From Rhexocercosporidium sp. MPI-PUGE-AT-0058 (lineage: Eukaryota; Ascomycota; Leotiomycetes; Helotiales), in contig JAGTJL010000028.1 in assembly GCA_020746875.1 (NCBI GenBank), forward strand, positions 62,001 to 126,000: DNA of 64,000 nucleotides. Reading direction: 5' to 3'. The notes beneath the pieces are model-generated. The model did no database searches. It had not been told where the DNA came from and was given only the letters and a program-made list of their open reading frames with translations. The position numbers and the translations under genes are program-made. This document shows, piece after piece, positions 46,001 to 57,082 of this stretch (position 1 is the stretch's first letter; every line of letters starts with the position of its first letter).

Positions 46001-46469
46001 GATTCTCCTGACATCGCTCGATTGCATGTACCCTCCACAGCGCTTGGCGGTACCTGAAGACTTCCATAGTCGATCTGTTCCTCTCTCTAGACTGAAATTC
46101 ATCGCGAAGTTTCTCAATTCTAGACATTTCTCTGTCTACTCGCCGTCGCTGATCCTCATCAAACGTTGCAAGTAATGTTTCTCGCCTGCTGTATCGGCAT
46201 AGAAGATAGGTAGATACGCTATCATCCTTGAACCGCTCAGGGATGTTGTCTAGAACAAAGTCAAAGTTTAGGTTCATATTAGCTGATGCCGAAGTGATTC
46301 TTGGGACTCGCAGCTCTCGTGAGTGCAAGCTTTGAAGCAGAGTTGTCGACGGACAACAATGCGGCAAGAACTCTGCAGCCTCAGCTGAAAAGATAAGGGT
46401 GCCGAAAGAGTCGACTTTGAATGAGATATCGCTGGGAGGAACGAATGGCAGACGAGTGCAGCCAAACAC
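43048..46469 (-). CDS. CorA-like Mg2+-transporter-domain protein, paralogue A
   Basis: Eight exons (46469-45513, 45441-45267, 45207-45179, 45131-44633, 44583-44348, 44296-43727, 43668-43431, 43370-43048) close exactly as 1008 residues. One is a 29-nt micro-exon. The long soluble N-terminal region has blocks shared with the gene at 59656: IRYFHFPANCMFWIEEAIAR, MPYLHWETYERRKRM, VLMLDQLWLYVLDD and TIISSFPKRWGCNKPD. The C-terminus is the CorA membrane module. A long helix (LDIKQQQASIFEAKYAVKQS) leads into TM1 (MTFTIVTIVFLPLSFMSSVF), the signature GMN (VFGMNASDF) and TM2 (VPISIGVIIISISLAFS), followed by a basic tail. Such proteins are common in fungi, often multicopy. Mg2+ transport is inferred from GMN only. 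Confidence 0.88.
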
Positions 46470-47814
46470 CCCCTAGCAGCTGCGTGCATGCAGCAAGCCA
46501 CCATTTGACGTGGCAGCCATTGCGCAACTCCCGCTTCCATGAAAGTTTTTGAACTTTCGGGACATTCGACTGCGTATCTTCTCACGATTAGTCCTTTGAC
46601 GTCTATTTCGCACCCTGTCGACCTTTGAATCGCAGTGCTTGCGCCGATATGCAGAACGAGTCACACGAGTCGCGCTTGCTATGAAATAAATCGCGAACTT
46701 CACATGACGAACTATTTTTAGTCTTGCATCTCGGTCAGAACAGCTTCTCTCCATCCTAAGCTAGTCAAGATTGACTTAAGCTTACCTGCCGTGCTTTGCG
46801 AGATCTGATGCTCTGTCACAAGCCCTTCACCCTCAGCAGTTTGCTTCACGTGCTAGCCTCGTGAAGACCATTGGAAAACGACGTCCCTGAATTGAGTGTT
46901 TAAAATAATCAGAAGCTCATTGAGGTCCTAATTGCCAGTGAAGTAAACTTCTGTGTGATGTTAGTCGTTCATGCTGAGGAGAATTCCAGTCAGTCCGAAA
47001 ATATGCCAAGACAGAGGCAGTAAGGACCTGTGGATGCTTCTTAGCAGTGGTATGCTTCTTGGAGACTGTTTGAACGAAACCTAGTTTTGATATATTCAAA
47101 GCTCTTTTTTCTCCCCTTTTAAAATTGAAAGTCTCGTAAAGTAATTTCCTGGTGATGATGAGCGGTGACTTTACATTTACTAATCTATATTTACATAGAT
47201 GTAAATAAGTAATCAAGATTCCTTGCAGTAGTTCTCACACGGCAAAAAGACTTGAGTCAGCTATAGAGGTCTCGTTAGATAGATGGTTCTTGCGGCGTTT
47301 ATCCAATTGGGACGCAGTGGTGTTCAAACAATGTTGAAGTCTTCATCCTGGCATCTGCATATTCGCTACTCGCATCTATTCTACCCATCCATTCTACCCT
47401 TGCGGCAACTAGCACCAATAAGGACAATCTATGCCTGTTATCGCGTTGAAGAGCGTGGTGACGCGTCGTTAGCGTCTTTAGGATGATGAGGAGGAATATA
47501 TTTTGCTCGAGCTGCTCTTTTTCTTTCCCCACAACAAGCGTAGCACCTCGAGCGCGGTCAGCAACCCTGCCTGGAGCCACGCCACCCTCCCTCGCACTGC
47601 AATTTTATTCTCTTGCTCTGATGCCTCGCGCCCAAGATATGAGCAGCATGTCGTGAGTTCATTTACTGACATACGATTTTTTTGTTAGAGACTCGAAGGT
47701 GACCTGGCGCTGAGTTTGGGCATTTCTAGGGACCCCGACGCCTTCCGATCCCCCTTCGCATTCTCTCAAGAGCTTATAAGTCAACTTTCCACGGAGCCCT
47801 TTGGATTTACCAGC
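46470..47814. other. Upstream region of CorA-like gene A
   Basis: This region holds no supported gene. It separates the minus-strand CorA-like gene from the plus-strand 2EXR gene and includes a poly-pyrimidine tract near 47510-47530. Confidence 0.4.
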
Positions 47815-48714
47815 ATGAGCAGCCCGGATCTTACCGCAGAGCCACTGGATGCGGAAGATCCAACAACATTCGACTTCTCCTTGGTTGACCCAGCCCTCTT
47901 TGATATCTCCGGTCTCACACCACCCTCAGAGTATACAATGGTCCATACTTCACCGGAACTCCAGCTTTCACTTAATTCGCTTGCTGTTAGTGCCGATCCT
48001 TCAGGCTGGACTTCCGAATCTGTCACCTTAGAGGAGATGCCATTGTGTCGCAAGTTGCCCGACGAGCTCAAGCTCCATGTTTTCAACAAGGCACTCGACG
48101 AGATCACCACATGTATTATCATCGTCAAGAGAACGATGAAGGTAGCCATGGGCAAGCGAACGCTCGTATAAAAGGAGAAAGGCAAGTCTGATGTTACGAT
48201 CAAGCGCCAGTGACTTTGAAGACTTTGCTTTTGGGAAGAAAAGAAAATCAACTACTAACGTCTTTCAAGATGGGTCTTCACATACCGAATGGTTACATTG
48301 GAATCCGAAGCCGCTCTCCTCAACGTCTGCACGATGAGCCGACAGGCCTACAAGACCAGAAAGCCCTACGTGCTCAGTTTGGTTACCAGCGGGAAGAAGA
48401 AGCTCGACAACGAAATCTGCTTGGGCCAGAAGAATGAGGTTATAATTGACAACGAGTCAGTCTTCTATATTCATCACTACTTGCAACGACTCCGTCCACC
48501 AGGATGTTTGGGGGACGCTGTTTTCGGATGGAAAAACATAAAGAATCTTGTCATTGACAGCCGTATCATTAAGGCCGATATTGAAATGATTCAAGATGAC
48601 TTTGAGCGACAGATTAGAGATCTTGAATATCAGCGAAGAGCTATGTTGGCCCCCGAAGAGCGACGAAAGGTCAATTCCCCGAGGGCGGGTTCGGGTGTAA
48701 GAGCTTTGAACTAG
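47815..48714 (+). pseudogene. 2EXR-domain gene with a single in-frame stop
   Basis: The start MSSPDLTAEPLDAEDPTTFD leads to the 2EXR-type core CRKLPDELKLHVFNKALDE. The frame then meets TAA at 48169-48171, just after KVAMGKRTLV. Ignoring that one codon, it continues KEKGKSDVTIKRQ to a GTGACT donor at 48210. A 60-nt intron with CTAAC branch site and TTTCAAG acceptor joins exon 2 (48270-48714) in phase. Exon 2 reads WVFTYRMVTLESEAALLNVC, matching the second 2EXR block, and ends GSGVRALN. The whole model is 280 codons including the stop, so a single CAA-to-TAA (C-to-T) change probably disabled it. Confidence 0.62.
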
Positions 48715-49342
48715 AAAAAATAAAACAACACGGTAAGACTATTGCGGTTGTCTTCGAGCTACTGTTGAAGATGGTAGAGCAAAATTGAGGAGCACTCTGG
48801 CTTGCTTGATTGTTCTGGCGTTCTCGGCTCTACATGTATCATTAGTGGTCTGTGGTAGGGGAGTCTAGAGAAGTGGCGATCTGGGAGTACTAGAGATGTT
48901 CCGCGGAAGCTAGTGATAGTCAAAAGTCGAGTAGATGTTTGGAGACTATAATTTGAGTTCCGCGCCTTCGCGGCTATGAAGTGATCTGCTTGTGATATTT
49001 CTCTTGCGCTCATAGGAGACTAGCTTCCTCATGTCTGCTACTTTTCTACTGATTGCTTCTTCAAACCGAACTGGCACTCTTGAACTGATTCTCGAGATAT
49101 AGTGTGGAATACTGAGGTTTCTCACCAAAAGCTGACAGCTCCACAGAAGTCTTGGACTGCTCATGTGAGCTAGGCCGGGACCGACACGCTAAGGATTAAG
49201 CGAGAGAAAACAATTCAACATAAATCCGACTTTCCCTCCTCGAACACCAAAGTCAAATTTGGTTCTAGATAACGACCACCATAAGTTCAAAATAATGAAG
49301 TAGACTAAGTGTCTCCAGTTCAACCGTGTCCAGTGAAACGCC
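48715..49342. other. Intergenic region
   Basis: I see no supported gene or repeat. Confidence 0.35.
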
Positions 49343-49603
49343 ATGGAGCCTCCTCAAGCTGAAAGCCGCTCGTCATCCAGAAGCAGAAACACTAAAAACA
49401 CGTCAGCAACAACAGCCAAACACAGAAGTAGTGGCGTCAACGCGACTACGAATGTTTCATCAACCTCTCAACACAAGAAAAATGCGTCTCCGGCTGCCGC
49501 CTTACTAAAGATGAAGGACGGAATGTCCAGCCTATCCTCCGCCAAGAAACTCCGTTGGTCGGGTGCCAAAGCCTCCGAGGATGGAGGTATCACCGTCGGA
49601 TAG
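49343..49603 (+). CDS. Possible small Ser/Lys-rich protein
   Basis: An uninterrupted 86-codon frame starting MEPPQAESRSSSRSRN and ending SEDGGITVG. It is rich in Ser, Lys, Asn and Thr with no signal peptide or membrane span. The composition resembles small disordered fungal proteins, but there is no family evidence, so it may be a chance frame. Confidence 0.3.
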   Translation: MEPPQAESRSSSRSRNTKNTSATTAKHRSSGVNATTNVSSTSQHKKNASPAAALLKMKDGMSSLSSAKKLRWSGAKASEDGGITVG

Positions 49604-50255
49604 GAGGTTCCTGGTCGCAGATAAGATGTTGCATTTTTAGAGAGGGGTGGGGCAGAGCAAGCTGCTTGCTGGTTTAGGACGAGAACTTAAGCAGAGCTGC
49701 CTATATAATGGTACCTAACTCCAACAATGTACCGCACTTTGCATGCGACGTCGTTCTTAGTCTCAAGGCAATCTTGACCCGTACATGTTCTCAAAAGCTA
49801 GAGATTACTACCTCCTAGTCCTAGCTCTGCATTTAGGTGAAGGTCCAATTGCGCGTAGATAGCCGTTAGTATACGGTCTGTCCATACTTACAAAACTTCA
49901 TCCAAGGAATACCCTGGGTGTTTGGATTTACTTGCAGGCTGAGGGATGTTCCAATTCCTCAGCAATATCACACCCCTGCGAATCTCACTCAAGCGATGTT
50001 TACTTTATCAAGGGTGGACCCACTAATTCCGAAAGCCCCGCAACCTACCTTGAAGATAGGTTCAACTTTGAGAAGGTGAAGAGATCATCAAAATCGAATC
50101 TGCAAGGTCAGATCAAAACTCGGATTTTTCTGCTACGATCGGCTCTTCCCCCAACGCCTCGTTTTTCTTCACACGGAATAGGTCGATTCGTCGCCCATGC
50201 TCTCTTCCACCGATGGAGGACAGCATCACCACCATACAATCCAGCAATTCGAAAT
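49604..50255. other. Intergenic region upstream of the coiled-coil gene
   Basis: An open frame continues upstream of the chosen start at 50256 (to 49932) but lacks conserved character. I see no other feature. Confidence 0.35.
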
Positions 50256-51553
50256 ATGTCAGGTGGATTCCTAGGGAGCAATTTGACAGCTGCAGCGAGT
50301 ATGGCAGGTGAGATTCTGCGTCTCGTGTCCACCAGTGACGCACCGGCTGACACTCGACAGCCCCCACGCAATCAATCAACTTGACGGCATCCGAAGGCGT
50401 GATGCAAAGCAGCTTGGGAAGATATGAGGTGAGTGATAAGTCTTGTGTTAAACTTTTGGTTCCTAACAGGATCAAGATTGAAGGCTTAGATTGGAAGATC
50501 ATGCGCGTCGAAGCCCAAATCAAGTGGGCTAAAGTCGAGATAAAATCTATGTCCGCGGATGAGCTGCAACTGGTTGTGAAAAGAGAAATCCACGTTTTGC
50601 CAAAGCTCGAAAGAATTGAAGAACGGATAAAGGTGGCGCAAGACTTTCTGAATTCTGCCCACAGCACACCGGCGGACTTCAATCGGACACGCGAACTGTT
50701 CTCTCGGGCAGCTATCGTCAAAGAGCTACAGTGGATGGGGGCATTGGGCAATTTCCTATGTGATATCGAGCGGTTGGAGTCTATGGCCAGAATGTCTATC
50801 AATAAAGAAACCGGGAGGGATTTTGCCACAGTGCGTCGGAGAGAGAGGTTTCTACGTACATTTCGAGAGGTAGTAAGCCTTCATCTCTTGTTGTCCTTGT
50901 GCTAATTTGTGGCTGTGTAGAGAGAAGCTGCTGAAAAGGAGCCTGTTCTGGCCAATATTAACCTAAGTACCCTAGATCATCGGAAAAGACTCCAAGAACT
51001 TTGTGACGAGTACGACAGAGTGAAGCGACAGTTAGCCTGCCATAAAAAAGCTCGCGATTTAAGGATCAAAGATATCGAAAGTCTCAGCGAGCTGATTGAG
51101 AATCGAGGAGCGGTGATGCTGGACATAGAGAAGGAAATCGACGAAGTGGAAAGCACTCTTGGAGCCAAAGGATTGTTCGACCAAGTAATTGTCTTGCTTC
51201 GGTTATCTGAATGTTCGTCCTGGACTGTGGCTGTAAGAGACAGGGAAGGCAATGTGGTGGAGGACTCGAAAGTCTACATCCAACCGAACAATTTCTTCCG
51301 GAATCTCCTCGTATACATGTCAGCTTTCCTTCGAGAAGTCACACTGTCTCAGCGAAAGCGGTATATCGATCTTCATGATAGGATGTTGGCTGCTCTTGGT
51401 GATCCACATCTCCCGGGAGATATGGGCCCCCGGCTGTGGAATACATTAAACCATTGCTTTCAAATCAGCATCGGCGAAATCCTCAATGACTATAAAGCGG
51501 AAGTTGCAGCTGGAGAGGCGGAAATGGGAGATGTGCCTGTTGGCGCTTCATGA
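50256..51553 (+). CDS. Coiled-coil protein of unknown function
   Basis: Four exons (50256-50307, 50410-50428, 50470-50869, about 50921-51553) close in frame as 367 residues. Exon 2 is only 19 nt. The start MSGGFLGSNLTAAASMAAA is a short Gly/Ala-rich hydrophobic N-terminus, followed by WEDMRIKIEGLDWKIMRVEA. Nearly all the rest is amphipathic helix (for example HVLPKLERIEERIKVAQDFL and LRIKDIESLSELIENRGAVM). The C-terminal half contains SSWTVAVRDREGNVVEDSK and NNFFRNLLVYMSAFLREVTL. No enzyme motif is seen. A short helical N-terminus and long coiled coils occur in fungal HeLo-like and other cell-death proteins, but I see no diagnostic residues. The stop overlaps an ATG that opens the next frame. 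Confidence 0.65.
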
Positions 51554-52238
51554 AGATTAATCAGAGCGGGAATTCTCCAGACAAACCAGTGTTCATTAAT
51601 GTAATTCAAGATCCTCCAAAATACGTTCAGACTTACGAGGCCGCTTATGTATGCCACATAAATCTTTTTCTTTGAATGGCTGACTCAAATCGTTCGGAAG
51701 TATTGCGCAATGGTCTCAAATTCTCTTTATGAGCTTCGTCGGGTCCCATCTTGTGAACTGAGCGGGGGGAAATAAGCAGTGCCGTAGAAGGACAAGACTG
51801 TGCTGGCATCCCTGGAAGACCAAATTTTCCTCGTCTTCTTACTCACTGATTGAGGAAATTCTTCCAATGAGCAGATGTAGTAATGATCTATTCTATCAGA
51901 TTGAGATTGAGAGACAGGATCCAAGCGGAAGAGAACATTTAGTAAATGCGCCGAGTAGTTACAGGCTGTGAACAACAAGGTGAGAGAACAGCTCGAGTAC
52001 TACATATCATGCTGATTGTAATTAGTACCAGCAAATAAAGGAGAATTTCAGAGCTGTCATCAGCATATCGGGGCTTGGGCTCAGTACTGTGGAGGCGAAG
52101 CAAGCCAACGAGTTCTTAGCTATGAATGATGAGCTCTCCACGGCTATCACTTCACAATGGGAAAGCGGGATGTCCGATCTCAAGAGCCTGATTGCGATGC
52201 TCACACAGGACGAATGCCTAAGTAGTGCACTAAGTTAA
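51550..52238 (+). pseudogene. Coding exons of an unresolved gene, possibly broken
   Basis: An ATG overlapping the previous stop (ATGA) opens MKINQSGNSPDKPVFINVIQ and runs to YVQTYEAAY before a GTATGC donor near 51648. Coding character returns in an exon after an ATTAG acceptor near 52026: YQQIKENFRAVISISGLGLS, then AKQANEFLAMNDELSTAITS, ending at a TAA near 52238. A short stretch, LQAVNNK, just before a GTGAGA donor near 51980 fits in phase with that last exon. The middle (51650-51960) has no clean exon chain. This may be the continuation of the preceding gene or a separate helical-protein gene that has lost part of its middle. Confidence 0.35.
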
Positions 52239-52289
52239 AGCCCGCGGAATAAGGAGACGAAGACGCTTCCACTCATGAAGAGAACGGAG

Positions 52290-52965
52290 GTGGTAAAGCT
52301 ATAGCAGAAATCCAAGAGCCCTATTTTGAACCGCTGTTCCGGAGTCAATGGTTCACTAGGCTCTGGATTGCCCAAGAGGCTATTTTACCACGAGACTTGC
52401 CGCTCTACCGCGGGGGTCGCTGCATTGCATGGTCTGACCTCGATTGCTTCATATTGTGGCAGCCAACGTGACACTCGGATTTTTTCCCTGGGATGTGCTG
52501 CTCGAGATTTGTCCGGACCACTCAAAGGATGTCTGCGCGGTCTACACGGAGTTCGCAACCACGATGCTGGATGTGTATTACGTAGAGATTCTGCTTTACG
52601 CTGGGATTTGGGATCACGTCACTAACGAGAGTACTAACGACGGTGATTGCAACTGCCCGTCGTGGGTTCCGGAACCACGCAGATCGAAGCTGAAGACAGG
52701 TAAAGTGATCGTATGGGATCATCCAATGAAAAACGAGCCCATCAGCTGGCTGACTGATAGCCGACGGCTACTCTTGGAACACGACTTGCCCGGCCGAACA
52801 TGACGAGCAGTTCCGGCATACTGTCAATCTTGAGCAGTTCTTGTGTGAAAGGCTCGCTGGACGGCTGTTCATCACTACGGAAAGAGGCGAATGTGGACTG
52901 GCGCCCGCAATAATTAGCCGAGCTGGGAGATGGTATTCTTGTATCAATTAGAAACCACAATCGAA
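52290..52965 (+). pseudogene. HET-gene fragment, C-terminal part
   Basis: It begins IQEPYFEPLFRSQWFTRLWI with AQEAILPRDLPLYRGGRCIA, the HET block in which a Trp-rich segment precedes QE. Frames then change. A second frame reads ICPDHSKDVCAVYTEFATTM and LLYAGIWDHV and NCPSWVPEPRR, matching the PDYSK-xx-EVYT-x-FA, L-x-x-AG and LPSWVPDW blocks. A third reads FRHTVNLEQFLCERLAGRLF then TTERGECGLAPAIISRAGRW, the usual tail. The N-terminal HET domain is absent. At least two frameshifts and several stops make it non-functional. Confidence 0.7.
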
Positions 52966-52979
52966 ACAACAAAGCAATA

Positions 52980-55741
52980 TCAATTAACGACCGCCGCCGT
53001 CGTCCTCGGCAACTCCAAATAAAAACTATCCAACCCATCCTCGATACCTACTGCTTCCCTCCCCGTTCCCTTCACCAACCTGAGTGGAAACTCCACTGGA
53101 ACCTCCCAAGGCTTGGAGCCATCTGCCGCAGCTTTTGCCTCGACATCTGGCCACGGCTTATCCCAGCCGAGCTGGGACATAAATAGAGCGGTGAGACTAT
53201 TCGCGAGGTCGACGTTCTGCGTACTCGCGTCGCTCCACGTCTGCTGCATGGCCTGCCATTGCTCGACCGGCGTCGGCGTGGGGGAAGTGTTGGACACGGG
53301 CTCGGGAAGCAGCTCGATTTGAGGAGTGGCTGGGAGGCCGGGGATTTGATTCGCGCCTGCAGAGATCATTATCAGTATCCCATTTCATTCAACACTCACT
53401 TTTAAGACCGGGAGAGCTCACCAGCACACAGTTTCGCCATGTCGGTTGCGTTGAACTCGGGGATTTTCGCGTAGGCTAGGATGGGGTCGGGTGCCGAGAG
53501 CGTCACTGCCATGGGGAGCTGGATGGTGCCCTTCTCTGAAGTCAGACGATCGGGTGGATTCGTGGGGTCGGCCCACAGCGTCAGTGGCATTTCCTTGACG
53601 ACTAGTTGGGCTTTGAAGCCCTCGACTGTTTCTCCTGCTGGGTCGACATCTTGGATCGCTATGCACATTTCAGACGTCAGGACATCCCCACGAGCTGCGG
53701 ATAGATCCATTGGGAGTGCAGATAGCGATGTTGCCGCGGATCCACGATCCACGGTTTCTATAAGAGAGGGATCTTGTGAGCCGAGGAGGAGCGTGCTTCC
53801 GTCGCTTGGTTGGCGGGCGGCGCTCGTCTCGGTCTCGAGATATGCGCTGGTCAAGGCGAAGACGGACGATACCCGGAATTGAAAGCTCCCTCCTTTGACA
53901 TACCACTTGGTCCCGGCACCAGTATCATCAAGTGGTGCTCCACTGGGTTTATCTTGGGTTGGCAGAGAAAATGCGCCGTCTTCGAGACTGAGCTTGAGTA
54001 GTACCACTAGGTCGTCTGTGGCCTGACTGCTTGGGGAGTCCTCTGGTGGACCGCTCTTTTCACAGAGAGCATAGAACTCTTCTATTGTGATGGGTGGAGG
54101 ACCGTGGCCGCTGGCGCCAAAGTCGAACGAGAATGAGAAGAACCAGAAATCGATACTGATCAGGGTTAGTATTGGAATATTCGGTTCCGTTGGAGAATGA
54201 GACATACTAAGCAGTACCGCCAAATTCCGGGCCTTCGATAGCCAATTGAGCGCCAATAGATATTCGGATCTTGATTGTGGTGAAGAGAACTGGCACTCTG
54301 CACTCCACCCCTACTTCGACTCCCATAGATACCCAATAATGAAGCGGGGAGAATTGGACCATGGCTAAGGCCCAATTTAGTTATACCTCGAAAAAGATAA
54401 GAGTTCGGGACCCACCATCGAAATTGGTATCCATCCAAGCAAACACAGGTCCAATATGAATCTCGCACCGCATCATCACACCTGTCATGATTGCCTTGGG
54501 CGTGATCGCAAAGTAGCATTCTCCGCGGATAGCGATAATACTGATATTGAAGTCCAATCCAAGTCTCTGAGCGGTAGGATAGTGAGCTGGCACCTGGAAA
54601 GCACGGTGGTAGCCACCGACTGTGAATACCCAGTCTCCTGAATGAGGATTATTCCCAAAGAAGGTGTACAATGCCAACCCTCCTTTCAATCTACAATAGG
54701 GCACGAAGACGAAAGACGAGGGTGCAAGCGCAGCTCCGATCTTGAAGCAATCTTCCGCGAAGTTCAACTCTGCCATCATGACGACTTCGATGAAGAATAA
54801 CTTCGCAGTCGCAGAAACCGAGTCTGGTGGGTAAGATATTGTGAGGTCCCCAAAGATGCGGAATACGGGACCAGCGCCGCCAAACTGGACCAAAGCTACA
54901 GCCGTTGCAGAAACAAGGTCAAATGAGCTGATGGTGAAACCAAAGGCAAGCCAGTACTCTTCGTTCATGAGCTGCACGTAAGGATTGTCACCGCCGGTCA
55001 TCTTCTCTAGGATTGCCATTGGGTCGTTTCCAGCTCCTTCAGAAGCATGGCTGCTGATGAGCGGAAAGTCTCCAAGTTCTTCTACAGCCGGGGATCGAAC
55101 TATGGAGTTGTATCCAAAGCCGATTCTTAATCCACTGAGAATGGCGAATTCAAAATCGATTATCGGACCATCTAGTTTAGCGAACACGAATACGCTCTTG
55201 AATACAGTTCCTCCTTCCTTGACTTGAGCATATTCGCCCACTGCAACGAAAGTATAAGGAGGAATTGTAAGAGCTGGCGAGTCAATAACTGATATCCTAA
55301 ATTGAGTGGGGGAGACTCACCAATACCGCCACGGTACGCGTCGATGGTTTGGTCTCCTCGTTGGAAGACGTCGTGGTAAAAGCATCCAGCAATAAGGATA
55401 GGCGGGTTATCGAAAGACACTTCCATACCATGCAATTGGAAATCAATCAAGTTCGTAACTGAAGTATCTCCCAACTTCGACAAGTCATTGAGCTTGAGCC
55501 AGGAGATATTCGAGCTCAACGTGGATGTCAAGTCTTGCCTGTACAAGTCATGTATTTCAGCAACATTGCTGTAAAGCTGCGCCATGAGTGACCAGCACAG
55601 CACGACGGTGAGAGCAACATTAATGGATTCGAACTCAAAACAGAATGGAAAGATCTTATTCAAAAGGTCGACATTAGCAGGATTTGATGCACAGCTTGAT
55701 AACAGCCAAAAACGAGGAGTAGGCGAAGCTTTCTAGAATTC
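52980..55741 (-). pseudogene. DUF6603-domain gene, 5' end missing
   Basis: Five exons (about 55741-55321, 55240-54416, 54364-54208, 54155-53422, 53356-52980) connect in phase; four introns are normal GT-AG. The reading shows DUF6603 hallmarks: GMEVSFDNPPILIAGCFYHD, ILSGLRIGFGYNSIVRSPAV and EELGDFPLISSHASEG. These continue with FVPYCRLKGGLALYTFFGNN, GDWVFTVGGYHRAFQVPAHY, the diagnostic YPTAQRLGLDFNISI, and GECYFAITPKAIMTGVMMRC. The C-terminus (SQLGWDKPWPDVEAKAAADG to TTAAVVN) is intact. Upstream, the first exon reaches a stop just before AAAGCTTCG, 36 bp from a mariner insertion, and no ATG or earlier DUF6603 region follows beyond it. Roughly 835 codons remain. DUF6603 proteins are large, beta-rich and of unknown function. 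Confidence 0.8.
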
Positions 55742-55777
55742 ATCGTATCATGACTCGACGGGCTTCAGCACGCCTAA

Positions 55778-55811
55778 CGAACCTGAAATCAGTAGTCTGT
55801 GCGCCACAGGG
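55778..55811. repeat. Left TIR of the mariner element
   Basis: Thirty-four bases starting CGAACCTGAAATCAGTAGTC, identical to the reverse complement of 57046-57079. It is flanked on the left by TAA (55775-55777). Confidence 0.9.
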
Positions 55812-57045
55812 CCTTCCACCCCACCTGATTTTCGCCCTGTTATTCTGCACTCTCTAATTATGGCTCCTACAATACCCCCTCTCGACGACTAACACCATGA
55901 AAAAGGTTACGAAATTGCTACGAAACACAAGGAGGCTATGCGCTAACTTCACTGGTTCGGAAAAGTCCCGATTTACGTGCTGCAGCGACGATACAAAGAC
56001 TCCTCCGGCAAACCTCTCGGGGAGAGTACGATACGGAAAATCCTTGGATATTCAGCCCCCGAAAGAGCTCGCTCAAAGCGAGTAGGACCGGCGTTTTTGC
56101 TATTAGATTAAGAAGTGGATAAAGTTATTATATATACGTCACAAAGATAGGAGACACAAATAATAAATTAGTAGAAATTAAGGGAGGAATTAGGGCTCGC
56201 CTACTCGGTATAAACACTTTAACGCCGTATACATTAAAGAGGCTATTATTGCTGTGTAGCTTATTAAAAGCCGTATTTGACTATCGATTAAGTCAAGGCA
56301 CGATATCTTTAGGCTATTGCGCATATATTTTGGACGATCGAGTGGCTAAAGGTGCTCTAGTCTAACGAGGTTACGTTTTTAGTTGGAGGCAAAACTATTA
56401 AGTAAAGGGTCATAAGAAACACAAATAAAGGCTACTTAAAGAGGTTCTGCGATACTTGTGTATAATATTAATTACATAGAAGCTATACGGCACCTGTTAA
56501 CGCGTGGGGAGCTATTGGTTACGGGTACAAATCTAAGCTTTACTTTCTCGATGGCCACGGTAGGAAAGGAGCCTTTTTATAAATAGATTACTTTCATTAA
56601 TTACTCGAACCATATATTTAAGGTATCTTAGAAGCTTTTGCCCTTGTTACACATACACTTCGGCCTTCTACAGAGCCTTTATTTATGGATGACGGAAATG
56701 CTACCTACGGCCATAAGTCTACAACGAATTGTTGTGCTCGGTTTCGCACAAAGCACGGAATTATCCTTATGCCTCACCCTTTTACGTTTCCTAATATGAA
56801 TCCAATCGAGAAATGCTGGCGTTAGATAAAGCAATCGTTATATAGGCGGCAGCACTAACTTACGACGGTTGAAGAGATGCGGCAAGCTATTACAGAGGAG
56901 TGGGAGGCTATACCGTAGGAATGGATTAACAAGTTGATTTTAAAGCAGGAACATTAGGTTAATGTACTTATGAAGCGTCACGGGTGGTCTACTCCTAATT
57001 AAATTCTGCGTTATACATTTAATTGATGTTGCTGGTTGTCGTGTA

Positions 57046-57079
57046 CCCTGTGGCGCACAGACTACTGATTTCAGGTTCG
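57046..57079. repeat. Right TIR of the mariner element
   Basis: Exact mirror of the left TIR, ending TGATTTCAGGTTCG, followed by TAA (57080-57082). Confidence 0.9.
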
Positions 57080-57082
57080 TAA

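Larger units (their letters stand above)
55778..57079 (+). mobile_element. Tc1/mariner-type DNA transposon, RIP-degraded, with perfect TIRs
   Basis: A 1302-bp element with identical 34-bp inverted ends and a TAA on both sides. The plus strand, read through stops, shows a transposase. An N-terminal helix-turn-helix part (EIATKHKEAMR then VPIYVLQRRYKDSSGKPLGE) is followed by a DDE part: FMDDGNATYGHKSTT near 56688, then MPHPFTFPNMNPIEKCW near 56770-56820. Next is EEMRQAITEEWEAIP near 56871. The P-x-(M/L)-NPIE-x-x-W block is characteristic of IS630/Tc1/mariner. Numerous TAA/TAG codons make it inactive. Confidence 0.87.
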
